The position numbers and the translations under genes are program-made. A DNA stretch of 60,865 bases, from the NCBI GenBank assembly GCA_027307335.1, contig DAHUXD010000046.1, positions 1-60,865 on the forward strand, written 5' to 3'. Below are positions 1 through 8,550 of the stretch, piece by piece (positions within the stretch are counted from its first letter, which is position 1; every line of letters starts with the position of its first letter). The notes beneath the pieces were generated by a model. That model had not been told where the DNA came from. It searched no databases and saw only the letters and a program-made list of their open reading frames with translations. The DNA is from Acidobacteriota bacterium (GTDB lineage: Bacteria > Acidobacteriota > Thermoanaerobaculia > UBA5066 > Gp7-AA6).

Positions 1-495
1 GTCCCGACGCCGGCCGCGCGGCCGACGGCGGTCGAGGCGCCCGCCCCCGCGCCCACCCCGCCGCCGAGCGCGGCCGCCGCGCTCCCGCCCGCCGTCCCCT
101 CGCCCCCGATCGTCGAGAGCGCCGAGGCCGAGGACGCGACGGAGCGGCCGCTGTCGCCGAAGGCGATGCGCCAGGCGCTCGACCTCTGGAAGGCGAGCCC
201 CGACGAGGGCCGCGCGCGGCGATCGCCCGCGATCGCACGCGCCGCGAATCGGTTCGTGGCGACGCACCCGGCCGCGCCGCTTTCCCGCGAGATCGAATCG
301 TCGCTGCCGGCGTACCTGAAGCGGCAGGCGACCTCCGCGCTCGATCACGCGCAGCCGGTCCACGCGCACCTCTACTTCCGCGCCTACCGGCAGCTGCGGT
401 TCGCGCCGCCCGATCGGGAGCTCGAGAGCCGCTTCGAGCCCTTCGCGACGACGCCTCACCCGAGACCCGTCGTCACGGCGGCCGACGGGCGTTAG
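1..495 (+). CDS. C-terminal part of an unknown protein (5' end outside window)
   Basis: The frame is open from the first base to a TAG at 493-495, so this is the tail of a longer gene. The first 50 or so residues are a Pro/Ala-rich linker. About 110 residues follow, with charged helices (DLWKASPDEG, SREIESSLPAYLK) and an aromatic patch (HLYFRAYRQL). I recognise no family. A low-complexity linker before a small C-terminal domain is common in bacterial receptor kinases and secreted proteins, but nothing here proves either. It converges on the cyclase gene, whose stop is 8 bases away. Confidence 0.6.
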   Translation, partial: VPTPAARPTAVEAPAPAPTPPPSAAAALPPAVPSPPIVESAEAEDATERPLSPKAMRQALDLWKASPDEGRARRSPAIARAANRFVATHPAAPLSREIESSLPAYLKRQATSALDHAQPVHAHLYFRAYRQLRFAPPDRELESRFEPFATTPHPRPVVTAADGR

Positions 496-503
496 CCCGC
501 CCG

Positions 504-2117
504 CTACTTGTTTCCCAGCACCTTGTAGAGCGGCACCTGGGCCGAGAGGCCCTTCAGCGAAAAGAAGCCGAGCTGCGCGCAGGCGTAGCGCGCCTCGATC
601 GCCCGGTAGGTGTCGGGGCCGATGACGACGTCTCCGGCCTGCGCCACGAACTCCTCGAGGCGCGCCGCGACGTTGACCGCATTGCCGAGCACCGTGTAGT
701 CCACACGCCGCTGGGAGCCGATGTCGCCGACGATCGCCTCGCCCGTGTTGACGGCGACCCGCACCTCGATCGGAATCTCGCCCTTGGCGGTCCGCTCGTG
801 GTTCCACGCGGCGACCTCGGCGCGGATCTTCAGCGCGGCGGCGACCGCCCGCTCCGCGTGGTCCGGCTGGTCGAAGGGCGCCCCGAAGAAGGCCATCACC
901 GCGTCGCCGATGAACTTGTCGATGGTGCCGCCGCACGCGAACACCGCGTCGGAGGAGAGCGTGAAGAACTCGGTGAGCATGCGCGCGAGCGTCTCGGCCG
1001 GCATCTTCTCGGACCAGGTCGTGAACCCGACGAGATCCGCGAAGAGGATCGTGACGACCTTCGTCCGGGCCGGCTTGATGCCTCCGGTCTCGCTGACGTC
1101 GACGTCGGCGATGATCTCTTCCACCACCTGCGGCGAGTGGTACCGCTCGAGCCGTCCCCGGATCCGCTTCTCCTCGAGGACGTGCTCGTGGAGGCGCGCC
1201 CGCTCGATCGCGACCGCGGCGAAGTTCGCGAGCGCCGTGAGGAGGTCGAGATCCTGGCCGGAGTACGTGCCGGCGTGGAGCGGCGAGTCGATGTAGATGA
1301 CGCCGATGACGGCGTCGCGGCTCCAGAGCGGGGCGCACATCGCCGAGCGGATCTGCTGCATGCGGATCGACTCGCCCGCCTCGAAGCGCTCGTCCGCCTG
1401 CGCGTCCGACGTCAGCACCGCGACCTTCTGGCGAACCACCATGTCGACGATCGTGCGCGAGTACGGCGTGCCGCCGTCCGCCGTCGAGCGCTTGCCGGAG
1501 CCGAAGCGCGAGATGCGGAGCTGCAGCGCGCCGCCCTCCTCCAGGAGGAGGAAGCCGCGTTCCGCCGGCAGGAACTCGAAGATCAGGTCCATGACCTTGT
1601 CGAGCACCGTCGCGAGGTCGTCGGCCGAGATCAGCGCCTTCGCGACCTGGACGAGGATCTCGAAGACCTTGTTCTTGTACGCGAGGTCGAGGACGACCCG
1701 CTTGCGCTCCGCGGTCGAGTCCGGGGCCGGCACGCTCTCGCGCTCGAGCCCGAAGTCCTGGTTGAACTCCGCGATCGGCCGGATGCAGGTGGAGGTCGCG
1801 TCGAGGAGGCGTCCGCGCGCCGGCACGACGGTCGGCTCGTCGCGGAAGCGGAGCACGAAGGTGCCGATGACTGCCGCGTCCCCCCCGCGCACCTCCGCCG
1901 ACGGCACCGGCTTGTCGTTGACGCGCACGCCGTTCGTCGACTGGTTGTCGTGGATGACCCAGGCCCCGTTCTCCTTCTTCAGGTACGCGTGGCGGCGCGA
2001 CACCGAGAAGTCGTTCAAGACGATGTCGTTGTCGTTGGCGCGGCCAATCGACAGAACGTCCTTGCGAGCGGTGTACACCTGCTCCCGCCCGTCCGCCTCG
2101 TACAAGACCTGGAACAT
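504..2117 (-). CDS. FHA-GAF-class III adenylate cyclase
   Basis: A 537-residue cytosolic signalling enzyme predicted to make cAMP from ATP. Residues 1-95 are an FHA phosphothreonine-binding domain (IGRANDND, SRRHAYL, STNGVRVN). Residues about 150-300 are a GAF sensor domain. Residues about 345-535 are a class III cyclase domain. The two metal-binding Asp are D361 (FADLVGFT) and D405 (IGDAVMAF). K401 and D473 (VDYTVLG) are the adenine-selecting pair, and N482 and R486 fit the transition-state residues, so ATP rather than GTP is the likely substrate. The FHA domain suggests control by Ser/Thr kinases, of which this window has two. The ATG follows a TATAAT hexamer by 12 bases and no Shine-Dalgarno sequence is visible. 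Confidence 0.93.
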   Translation of the reverse strand: MFQVLYEADGREQVYTARKDVLSIGRANDNDIVLNDFSVSRRHAYLKKENGAWVIHDNQSTNGVRVNDKPVPSAEVRGGDAAVIGTFVLRFRDEPTVVPARGRLLDATSTCIRPIAEFNQDFGLERESVPAPDSTAERKRVVLDLAYKNKVFEILVQVAKALISADDLATVLDKVMDLIFEFLPAERGFLLLEEGGALQLRISRFGSGKRSTADGGTPYSRTIVDMVVRQKVAVLTSDAQADERFEAGESIRMQQIRSAMCAPLWSRDAVIGVIYIDSPLHAGTYSGQDLDLLTALANFAAVAIERARLHEHVLEEKRIRGRLERYHSPQVVEEIIADVDVSETGGIKPARTKVVTILFADLVGFTTWSEKMPAETLARMLTEFFTLSSDAVFACGGTIDKFIGDAVMAFFGAPFDQPDHAERAVAAALKIRAEVAAWNHERTAKGEIPIEVRVAVNTGEAIVGDIGSQRRVDYTVLGNAVNVAARLEEFVAQAGDVVIGPDTYRAIEARYACAQLGFFSLKGLSAQVPLYKVLGNK

Positions 2118-2129
2118 CGAGAGACGGGA

Positions 2130-2135
2130 ATTATA
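2130..2135 (-). promoter_or_regulatory. -10 element upstream of the cyclase gene
   Basis: On the minus strand this reads TATAAT, a perfect -10 hexamer, 12 bases before the ATG. Transcription from it would give a 5' leader of only about 3-6 bases. No convincing -35 was found. Confidence 0.5.
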
Positions 2136-2146
2136 ACGAGACCCGC

Positions 2147-2194
2147 GGCGGGAAAACGCCGCGCCAGAGATCCCGGGGCGGGAAAACGCCGCGC
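2147..2194. repeat. Two 18-bp direct repeats, each forming a hairpin
   Basis: The 18-base string ggcgggaaaacgccgcgc occurs at 2147-2164 and again at 2177-2194, exactly 30 bases apart. Each copy can fold as a GC stem (ggcg/cgcc, longer in the first copy) around a GGAAAA loop. They lie between the end of the SH3/TonB gene and the start of the cyclase gene and could act as a transcript-end or 5' regulatory structure. Confidence 0.6.
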
Positions 2195-2221
2195 AGAATC
2201 AGTCGCCGTCGATGTCGGAGG

Positions 2222-3340
2222 TCAGCGCTCGTCTTCGGGGCGCAGCAGGAAGCGGATGCGCACCGTCTTGCGCGAGGCGACGGGCCCGGAGGCGGCGCGC
2301 GCGGGGCGCCAGGTCCATCGCCGCACGGACTCCGCGGCGGATTCCGACAGGCCGAGCGGCAGGCCGCGCACGACCTCGACGTCGGTCACCTTCCCGGCCG
2401 CGTCGATCGCCACCTCGAGCTCGACCGTTCCCTCGATGCCGGCGCGCTTGGCCGCCTCCGGATAGGAGGGGTCCGTCCGCGTCAGCACCGCCGCCGGCTC
2501 GAGCAGCCCCGGCGCGGGCTCCGCGGGAACGGCCGGCACGGGGACCGGGGCGGGAGCGGCCGTTTCGCCTTCGACGGGGAGCTCCTCCTCGGGCGGCGGC
2601 TCCGCGGCGAGATCGATCACCGTCAGGTCCTTCAGCGGACGCACCTTCTCGGGCACGATCGCCGGCTCGCGGGGATCGGGCGGCACGAGGTCGACGCGCG
2701 AGGAGTCCACGTACGCGATGCCCCACTTCTTGTCGCTGTAGGCGAAGTAGGAATGATCGACCGAATGGATCTCGATCACGGTGCCCTGCGCGAGCGTCCC
2801 CCCGCGGGCGCCGAGCGGATACGGCGCGAGCGCGATCTCCGCGTCCTCGGCGACGACGCCGTACACGGGCGCGAGCGCGAGGAGCGCGTTCGCGCGCCGC
2901 TGCCGCGCGTCGCGGTCCGCGTCCCGCTCCACGGCCGCCGTCGGAACGAAGCCCTCGCCGGCGTCGGTCGCCACGTCGAGCCACGGCGGCGCCTCGCCGC
3001 GCACGCGCACGCGCTGTCCCTGCGGGAGGGTCGCGACCGTCGGGGAGCGGGCCGAGGGCTCGCGATGGAGGATCGCCTCCTCCGCCGTGACCGTGGCGGG
3101 CACTCCCTCGTCGCCCGCCGGCGCGCCCGCGCGCCGAGGATGCAGGAGGGAGAAGACGGCGAAGAGCGTCGCCGCGACGAGCGCGCCCGCCGCCCAGAAC
3201 GGCCACGCGCCGCTCCGGAGCGGACGGCGCGGCGCCGGAGGCACGTCCGCCGGGAGGAAGGGAGCGGAGGCTTCGGGCGTCGCGGAGTCGGCCGTCGGCG
3301 GAGGCTCGAGCGGTCCCTCCGGCGGCTCGGCCGCGCTCAT
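2222..3340 (-). CDS. Membrane protein with SH3-like region and TonB C-terminal domain
   Basis: 372 residues. A Pro-rich cytosolic N-terminus (1-42) leads to one membrane helix at about 45-67 (WPFWAAGALVAATLFAVF). An SH3b-like region follows (about 80-225; LHREPSARS, LPQGQRVRVRGE, YVDSSRVDLV), then a Pro/Glu linker and a TonB-C domain (about 290-370; DPSYPEAAKRAGIEG, VRRWTWRPA). This is TonB-family topology with a periplasmic C-terminus, although a role in outer-membrane energy transfer versus a structural role cannot be decided. Its ATG overlaps the arcC stop as ATGA, so it is translationally coupled to the arginine deiminase genes. No ExbB or ExbD gene is nearby. Confidence 0.85.
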   Translation of the reverse strand: MSAAEPPEGPLEPPPTADSATPEASAPFLPADVPPAPRRPLRSGAWPFWAAGALVAATLFAVFSLLHPRRAGAPAGDEGVPATVTAEEAILHREPSARSPTVATLPQGQRVRVRGEAPPWLDVATDAGEGFVPTAAVERDADRDARQRRANALLALAPVYGVVAEDAEIALAPYPLGARGGTLAQGTVIEIHSVDHSYFAYSDKKWGIAYVDSSRVDLVPPDPREPAIVPEKVRPLKDLTVIDLAAEPPPEEELPVEGETAAPAPVPVPAVPAEPAPGLLEPAAVLTRTDPSYPEAAKRAGIEGTVELEVAIDAAGKVTDVEVVRGLPLGLSESAAESVRRWTWRPARAASGPVASRKTVRIRFLLRPEDER

Positions 3341-4311
3341 CGGGCCGCGCGGATGAAGGTTCCGGTCCGGCCCTCGAGGGCCTCCGCGAGCGACTCGGCC
3401 CGCGTCACGAGAACCTCGTGCCCGCCCGCCTCGATGAATCGGACGGCGGCGTCGATCTTCGGGCCCATGCTCCCGGCCGGGAACTGCCCCTCGGCGAGGA
3501 GCGCCTTGGCGGTCGGCACGTCGAGCGTGGCAAGCTCGCGCTGCGTGGGCTTCCCGAAGTCCTTCGCGACGCGGTCGACGCCGGTCAGGATGATGAAGAG
3601 GTTCGCCGAGAGGGACGCCGCGAGCATCGACGCGGCGTAGTCCTTGTCGATGACGGCCTCGACGCCCCGGACGTGCCCGTCGTCGGACACGACCACCGGG
3701 ATGCCGCCGCCCCCCGCCGCGATGACGATGTGCCCCCGGTTGATGAGGGCCGCCGCCACCTCGACCCCGCGGACCTCGCGCGGCCGCGGAGACGCGACGA
3801 CCTTGCGCCAGCCGCGCCCCGCGTCCTCGACCATCGTCCAGCCCGCCGCCCGCTGCATCAGCTCCGCCTTCTCCTTCGAGAAGAACGGACCGATGGGCTT
3901 CGAGGGCTTCAGGAAAGCCGGGTCCGCCGCATCGACCTCGACCTGCGTCATGATCGTGACGACCTGCTTGCGGAAGCCCGCGCGCGGCAGCTCGTTGTCG
4001 AAGGCGAGCTCGAGCAGGAAGCCCATCGACCCCTCGGTCTGAGCGACGCAGAAGTCGAGCGTCTGCGGCGGGATCCTGTCCGCGGCCTCCTCGGCCTGCA
4101 TGAGGATGCTGCCGACCTGCGGTCCGTTGCCGTGCACGACGATCAGCTCGTAGCCCTTCCCGATGATCGGCAGCAGCATCCGGACGGCCTCGCGCGCCCG
4201 CTCGAGCTGCCGGCCGGTCGTGCCGTCGTCCTCGGGGCGCAGCAGCGCATTGCCGCCGAACGCGACCACGGCGAGCGGCCGGACGAAGGAGAAGAAGGGC
4301 GTCGGATTCAT
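3337..4311 (-). CDS. arcC: Carbamate kinase
   Basis: 324 residues, close to the usual 310. It transfers the phosphate of carbamoyl phosphate to ADP, giving ATP, CO2 and ammonia, the last step of the arginine deiminase pathway. The amino-acid-kinase fold is shown by AFGGNALL near residue 20, VHGNGPQVG, AAGGGGIPVVV and the C-terminal GSMGPKIDAAVRFIE. The ATG at 4311 overlaps the arcA stop (ATGA). The frame stays open further upstream, but that extension lies inside arcA and is not family-like. The middle gene of the pathway, ornithine carbamoyltransferase (arcB), is absent from the window. Confidence 0.95.
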   Translation of the reverse strand: MNPTPFFSFVRPLAVVAFGGNALLRPEDDGTTGRQLERAREAVRMLLPIIGKGYELIVVHGNGPQVGSILMQAEEAADRIPPQTLDFCVAQTEGSMGFLLELAFDNELPRAGFRKQVVTIMTQVEVDAADPAFLKPSKPIGPFFSKEKAELMQRAAGWTMVEDAGRGWRKVVASPRPREVRGVEVAAALINRGHIVIAAGGGGIPVVVSDDGHVRGVEAVIDKDYAASMLAASLSANLFIILTGVDRVAKDFGKPTQRELATLDVPTAKALLAEGQFPAGSMGPKIDAAVRFIEAGGHEVLVTRAESLAEALEGRTGTFIRAAR

Positions 4312-5612
4312 CGGGGCGGCGCGACGTCCTCGCGCACGAGCGGCATCGTCATGCAGCGGGGACCGCCGCGGGCCCGGGAGAGCTCGTGCGCCGCGAGCAG
4401 GATCACGTACTTGCGCGCCGGCTTCCAGAGCTCGAGCTCCTCGCGGCCCATCAGCAGGTCCGCCTCGTCGACGACCGTGTACCCGCAGCGCGCGAGCTCC
4501 GCGGCCGTCGCCTCGTTGCGGTCGTACATGAGGACGACGCCGGGCGCGAGCGCGAAGGCGTTCGCGCCGTCCGTCCACTGCTCGCGCCGCTCCGCGATCG
4601 GGTCCTGGCCGCCGCAGCGGATCGGCCTCAGGTCGAGCTTCTGCGCCTTGAGCGCCGAGAGGAGGTCCTTCTCCGTCGTCCAGGTGATCTCGCGCTTCGT
4701 CAGGTCGCACTCATAGACGTCGGCCTCCTCGGCGCCGTCGGGCAGGATCATCGGGCCGTACACGAGGCACTCGTCCTGCGAGATCATCGTGAACACCGTG
4801 TCGAGGTGCATGAACGAGCGCTCCGGCGGGATCGCGACCACCAGGAGGCGCCGGATCGGCGACTTCAGCTTCTTGAAGGACTCGGCGAGCCGCTCGATCG
4901 TCGTCTTCTCGGTGCGCTCGCTGTAGCCGATCGCGAGGAGGTCGTCTCGGAGCACGAGCACGTCGCCGCCCTCCAGGGTCGGCCGCATGCGGGCATACGA
5001 GGCCGGCTTGCCGTAGTCCGCCGAGAACTCCTGGAACCAGAACTTCCCGCCCTCGGGCGTCGCGAACCTCGGATGGAGCGAGAGGACGTAGCCGGAGAGG
5101 AGCGGCTCCCGCAGGCGCGCCGCCGTCGCCATCGAGCATCGGATCGCCCGCTCGCCGACGACGACCAGCGGATCGCGCTGGAAGAAGTAGTTCGGGATCG
5201 GGGCGAGGTCGAACAGCTCGGCGGCCACCGAGGCGTCGGAGCCGGGCGACTCCTTCTCGATGCCCACGACGAGCTTGGATGCGAGCTGCTCGGCCGTCAG
5301 GTCGCGCAGCCTCCCCTCCATCTCGGGCGCCCAGCCGAGCGTCTTCGCGAGGTCGTCGATGACGGCGCCGCGCTGCTCCGGGACCTGGAGCACCTCTTCG
5401 AGGAGGTCCTGCACGTCGAGCACCTCGTCGGCGACGAACCCGAGGACCTGCTGGAACCGCCGGTGCTCCTCGCGGGCCCGGTTGCCGTAGAGGATGTCGT
5501 CGAAGAGGAGCTCCTCCATCATCGACGGCACCATGCGGTCGATCTCCGGTCCCGGCAGATGCACGAGGACCGACTTCAGTTTGCCGATTTCGGAGGTCAC
5601 TCGGAGGCTCAT
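4308..5612 (-). CDS. arcA: Arginine deiminase
   Basis: 434 residues. It hydrolyses arginine to citrulline and ammonia in the cytoplasm. Guanidino-modifying-enzyme motifs are all present: FQRDP near 160, EGGDV near 210, FMHLDTVF near 265 (catalytic His), and the nucleophile Cys at about 420 in GGPRCMTMP. Together with arcC it would supply ATP and ammonia from arginine, provided citrulline is split by an OTC encoded elsewhere. I chose the ATG at 5612; a TTG four codons upstream is possible. A TAGTAT hexamer lies about 25 bases upstream. No arginine/ornithine antiporter gene is visible. Confidence 0.93.
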   Translation of the reverse strand: MSLRVTSEIGKLKSVLVHLPGPEIDRMVPSMMEELLFDDILYGNRAREEHRRFQQVLGFVADEVLDVQDLLEEVLQVPEQRGAVIDDLAKTLGWAPEMEGRLRDLTAEQLASKLVVGIEKESPGSDASVAAELFDLAPIPNYFFQRDPLVVVGERAIRCSMATAARLREPLLSGYVLSLHPRFATPEGGKFWFQEFSADYGKPASYARMRPTLEGGDVLVLRDDLLAIGYSERTEKTTIERLAESFKKLKSPIRRLLVVAIPPERSFMHLDTVFTMISQDECLVYGPMILPDGAEEADVYECDLTKREITWTTEKDLLSALKAQKLDLRPIRCGGQDPIAERREQWTDGANAFALAPGVVLMYDRNEATAAELARCGYTVVDEADLLMGREELELWKPARKYVILLAAHELSRARGGPRCMTMPLVREDVAPPR

Positions 5613-5757
5613 GACGGCTTGCAAAAGGAAACGCGCATACTACCGGAAGGTCCGCGGACCGCGAAACCGCGGCATTCGACCGGCCCGTCTCAAGTCGTTG
5701 ACAGGCCGAGCACTCCTCCGCCGCGCCGGAAGTTGTGCGCCGTCCCGGCCGCGAGTG

Positions 5758-6849
5758 TCAGGAAGGTGGAAGGAGCGGCAGTCCCGGCCCTTCCACCGCC
5801 GCATCGTCCGCTTGCGCCTTGTCCGCGATCGTCTCGAGGCGCGTCGTGAAGCGATCGAACGCCCGGCTCGTCTCCTCGTACTGCCGGGACGCGTTCTCGA
5901 GGTGCCCGCCGAGCTTCTCGAGCGGCCCACCCACGCGATCCCAGAGCCGCGACAGCTCCGCGAGGTTCTGGTGGACCTCGCGCGCGTTCTCCTGCAGCGC
6001 GATTCCGCGGAGTCCCATGGCCACGGTCGAGAGGTACGCGTAGAGGAGGCGCGGCGACACCGGGATCACGCGGCGCGCCGTCGCGTAGTCCGCGAGCGCC
6101 GTCTCCTCGCCATCGGCGGCGATCTCGGAGTACACGGCCTCCGCCGGCACGTACATCAGCGCGAAGTCGCAGGTGCCCGAGGCGGGGCGGATGTACTTCT
6201 CGGCGATCGCGTCCACGTGCTTCCGGACGTCGCGTCCGAACTGGGTCCGCGCCCGGCGGCGCTCGCCCTCGTCCTCGACCTCGTGGGAGCGCCGGTAGTT
6301 CTCGAGCGGGAACTTGCTGTCGATCGGGACCACGCGGTCCTGCACGAAGACGACCGCATCCACGACGACGCCGTCGCCGAGCCCGTGCTGCGTGGCGAAG
6401 GAGCCGGGGGGTAGCGCCTGCGCGAGCGCCTGTTCGAGGAACATCTCCCCGAGGGTTCCGCGGAGCTTCGGCGGCTTCAGCAGGTCCTCGAGGCGGGTCA
6501 CCTCGCCGGCGAGCCGCTCGATCTTCTGCGAGGCCTCGTGCAGCCGCCCGAGCTTCTCGCCGACCTCCTGCAGCAGCGTCCCCGAGCGGCCGAGGTGCTC
6601 GGAGATCGAGCGCTGGCCGGTCTCGAGCCGCTGCTCGACCCCGCCGACGCGCGACTCGACCGCGCCCCGGAGCTCCTCGAAGCGGCGATCGACCGACTGC
6701 GAGGCCTCGCGCGCCCGCGCCGTCTCGGCGAGGAGCCGGTCGAGGCGGGCGGCCGAATCCCGCGACCGCGAGAGGACGAGGAGGACGGCGGCGGCGCCGA
6801 CGGCCGCGGCCATGAGGGCGATCCCGACGAGGACGGACGGAGAACTCAT
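5758..6849 (-). CDS. rmuC: RmuC family protein (DNA recombination)
   Basis: 363 residues. RmuC proteins carry a PD-(D/E)XK nuclease-like core, limit inversion of short inverted repeats, and have been linked to stalled-replication repair. One N-terminal membrane helix (about 4-27) anchors the protein. A coiled coil follows (about 40-130, many Glu/Arg heptads), then the RmuC core with LRGTLGEMFLEQALAQ, VVVDAVVFV, VPIDSKFPLENY and DFALMYVPAEAVY. I start at the ATG 6849 because the helix begins right after it; the in-frame extension to 6903 is not hydrophobic and runs into the divergent promoter. The next gene reads the other way from 6918. Confidence 0.93.
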   Translation of the reverse strand: MSSPSVLVGIALMAAAVGAAAVLLVLSRSRDSAARLDRLLAETARAREASQSVDRRFEELRGAVESRVGGVEQRLETGQRSISEHLGRSGTLLQEVGEKLGRLHEASQKIERLAGEVTRLEDLLKPPKLRGTLGEMFLEQALAQALPPGSFATQHGLGDGVVVDAVVFVQDRVVPIDSKFPLENYRRSHEVEDEGERRRARTQFGRDVRKHVDAIAEKYIRPASGTCDFALMYVPAEAVYSEIAADGEETALADYATARRVIPVSPRLLYAYLSTVAMGLRGIALQENAREVHQNLAELSRLWDRVGGPLEKLGGHLENASRQYEETSRAFDRFTTRLETIADKAQADDAAVEGPGLPLLPPS

Positions 6850-6917
6850 GGATACAGCGTAGACGGTCTGCGGGACAAATGATGTCCGGGCGGTCCGAGC
6901 CATGCGACAATCTCCGC

Positions 6918-7133
6918 ATGGCGCTCGACGGACCGCCCAAGTCGCCGAATCCGATCAAGAAGCCCGACGAGTACCGGGAGGTCGATTACCTCATGTGCTC
7001 GCAGTGCGGCACGCCCTGTTACGTCTTCGAGATGGACGGCAGCCGCATCACCGAGGCGACCTGCCTCGTTTGCGGCAACGACGAGGTGCGCCTCTTCAAC
7101 ATGGGGGAGGAAGCCGGCTCCGACGATGAGTGA
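6918..7133 (+). CDS. Small zinc-ribbon protein
   Basis: 71 residues. Two CxxC-type knuckles (MCSQCGTPC and CLVCGNDE) about 20 residues apart fit a single structural zinc site. The N-terminus is Pro/Lys-rich (DGPPKSPNPIKKPDEY) and the C-terminus acidic. No catalytic residue is apparent, so it could be a nucleic-acid-binding or partner protein. It overlaps the purB start by 8 bases and is probably co-transcribed. I use the ATG at 6918; the earlier ATG at 6879 would add a poorly conserved-looking stretch. Confidence 0.75.
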   Translation: MALDGPPKSPNPIKKPDEYREVDYLMCSQCGTPCYVFEMDGSRITEATCLVCGNDEVRLFNMGEEAGSDDE

Positions 7134-8550
7134 GGCGTACGTCAATCCTCTGACCGAGCGCTATGCCTCGGCGGAGATGTCCGGCCTCTTCTCCCCCGCC
7201 TTCAAGTTCCAGACCTGGCGGCGCCTCTGGCTCTGGCTCGCGGAGGAGGAGCGCCGCCTTGGCCTGCCGATCTCCGAGGACGCCCTCGCCGAGATGCGCG
7301 CGCACCTGACCGACATCGACTTCGCGGCCGCCGCCGAGGAGGAAGCGAAGACGCGCCACGACGTGATGGCTCACGTGCGCGTGTTCGGAACCGCCGCCCC
7401 CTCCGCCCGGGGGATCATCCACTGGGGCGCGACCTCGGCCTACGTCACCGACAACACGGACCTGATCCAGATGCGCGACGGCCTCGCGCTCGTCGAGCGG
7501 CGCCTCGTCGGTGTCCTCGGCCACCTGCGCGCGTTCGCTATGCGCCACCGCGCCGTGCCCGCCCTCGCGTACACGCACTTCCAGCCCGCGCAGCCGACGA
7601 CCGTCGGCAAGCGTGCCGCGCTGTGGGCGAGCGATCTCCTCCTCGACCTTGAGGCGATCCGGGCGGCGCGATCGGGGCTGCGCTTCCTCGGCGCCAAGGG
7701 CGCGACGGGCACGCAGGCCTCCTTCCTGCGCCTCTTCGAGGGAGACTCGGCCAAAGTCGAGGAGCTCGACCGGGCGCTCGGCGCGCGGGCCGGGTTCGCG
7801 GCGCGGCAGACCGTGTCGGGCCAGACGTACTCGCGCAAGCAGGACGACCGCGTCGTCCACGCGCTCTCGGGGCTCGCCCAGTCCGCGCACAAGATCGCGA
7901 CCGACCTGCGCCTCCTCCAGCACGAGGGCGAGCTCGAGGAGCCGTTCGAGAAGACGCAGGTGGGCTCGTCGGCCATGCCGTACAAGCGCAACCCGATGCG
8001 CGCCGAGCGGATCTGCTCGCTCGCCCGCCACGTCATCGCGCTCTCCCTCGACACGGCCATGACCGCCGCCACGCAGTGGCTCGAGCGCACGCTCGACGAC
8101 TCCGCGAACAAGCGCATCGCGGTGCCGGAGGCCTTCCTCGCCGCCGACGCGATCCTGATCCTCCTCGACAACGTCCTCGGCGGCCTCGTCGTGCACCCCG
8201 AGGTCGCGCGCCGGCGGCTCGAGGCCGAGGCGCCGTTTCTCGCGACCGAGAATCTGATGATGGAGGCCGTGCGCCGCGGCGGCGATCGCCAGGAGCTGCA
8301 CGAGCGCCTGCGCGTCCACGCGCGAGCCTCGGCCGACGCGCGGGCCGAGACGGGCGGCGCGGCCGACCTGCTCGGCCGCCTCGCGGCCGATGCGGCCTTC
8401 GGCCTCTCGCGCGCCGACCTCGATGCGATCGCGGCGCCGGAGAAGCTCGTCGGCCGCTCCGCCGAGCAGGTCGAGATCTTCATCCGCGAGGAGCTCGACC
8501 CGGCGCTTTCGGGCGCCGAGGCCGCCGCGAGCGCGCCCGTCCGCGTGTGA
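7126..8550 (+). CDS. purB: Adenylosuccinate lyase
   Basis: 474 residues. It catalyses two purine-synthesis steps: fumarate release from SAICAR and from adenylosuccinate. The fumarase/aspartase superfamily is clear from THFQPAQPTTVGKR near residue 149 (catalytic His) and the signature GSSAMPYKRNPMRAE near 280-294 (catalytic Ser loop). HWGATSAYVTDNTD near 105 is the usual substrate-binding block. The ATG is preceded by a GGGGAGG-type ribosome site inside the zinc-ribbon gene. Its last bases overlap the RlpA gene start (GTGA), so purB is coupled to a cell-envelope gene. Confidence 0.96.
   Translation: MSEAYVNPLTERYASAEMSGLFSPAFKFQTWRRLWLWLAEEERRLGLPISEDALAEMRAHLTDIDFAAAAEEEAKTRHDVMAHVRVFGTAAPSARGIIHWGATSAYVTDNTDLIQMRDGLALVERRLVGVLGHLRAFAMRHRAVPALAYTHFQPAQPTTVGKRAALWASDLLLDLEAIRAARSGLRFLGAKGATGTQASFLRLFEGDSAKVEELDRALGARAGFAARQTVSGQTYSRKQDDRVVHALSGLAQSAHKIATDLRLLQHEGELEEPFEKTQVGSSAMPYKRNPMRAERICSLARHVIALSLDTAMTAATQWLERTLDDSANKRIAVPEAFLAADAILILLDNVLGGLVVHPEVARRRLEAEAPFLATENLMMEAVRRGGDRQELHERLRVHARASADARAETGGAADLLGRLAADAAFGLSRADLDAIAAPEKLVGRSAEQVEIFIREELDPALSGAEAAASAPVRV

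Noticed and set aside
798-2465. Plus-strand open frame over the cyclase gene
   Set aside because: Arg/Glu/Val-rich shadow; the minus-strand frame has complete FHA, GAF and cyclase motifs.
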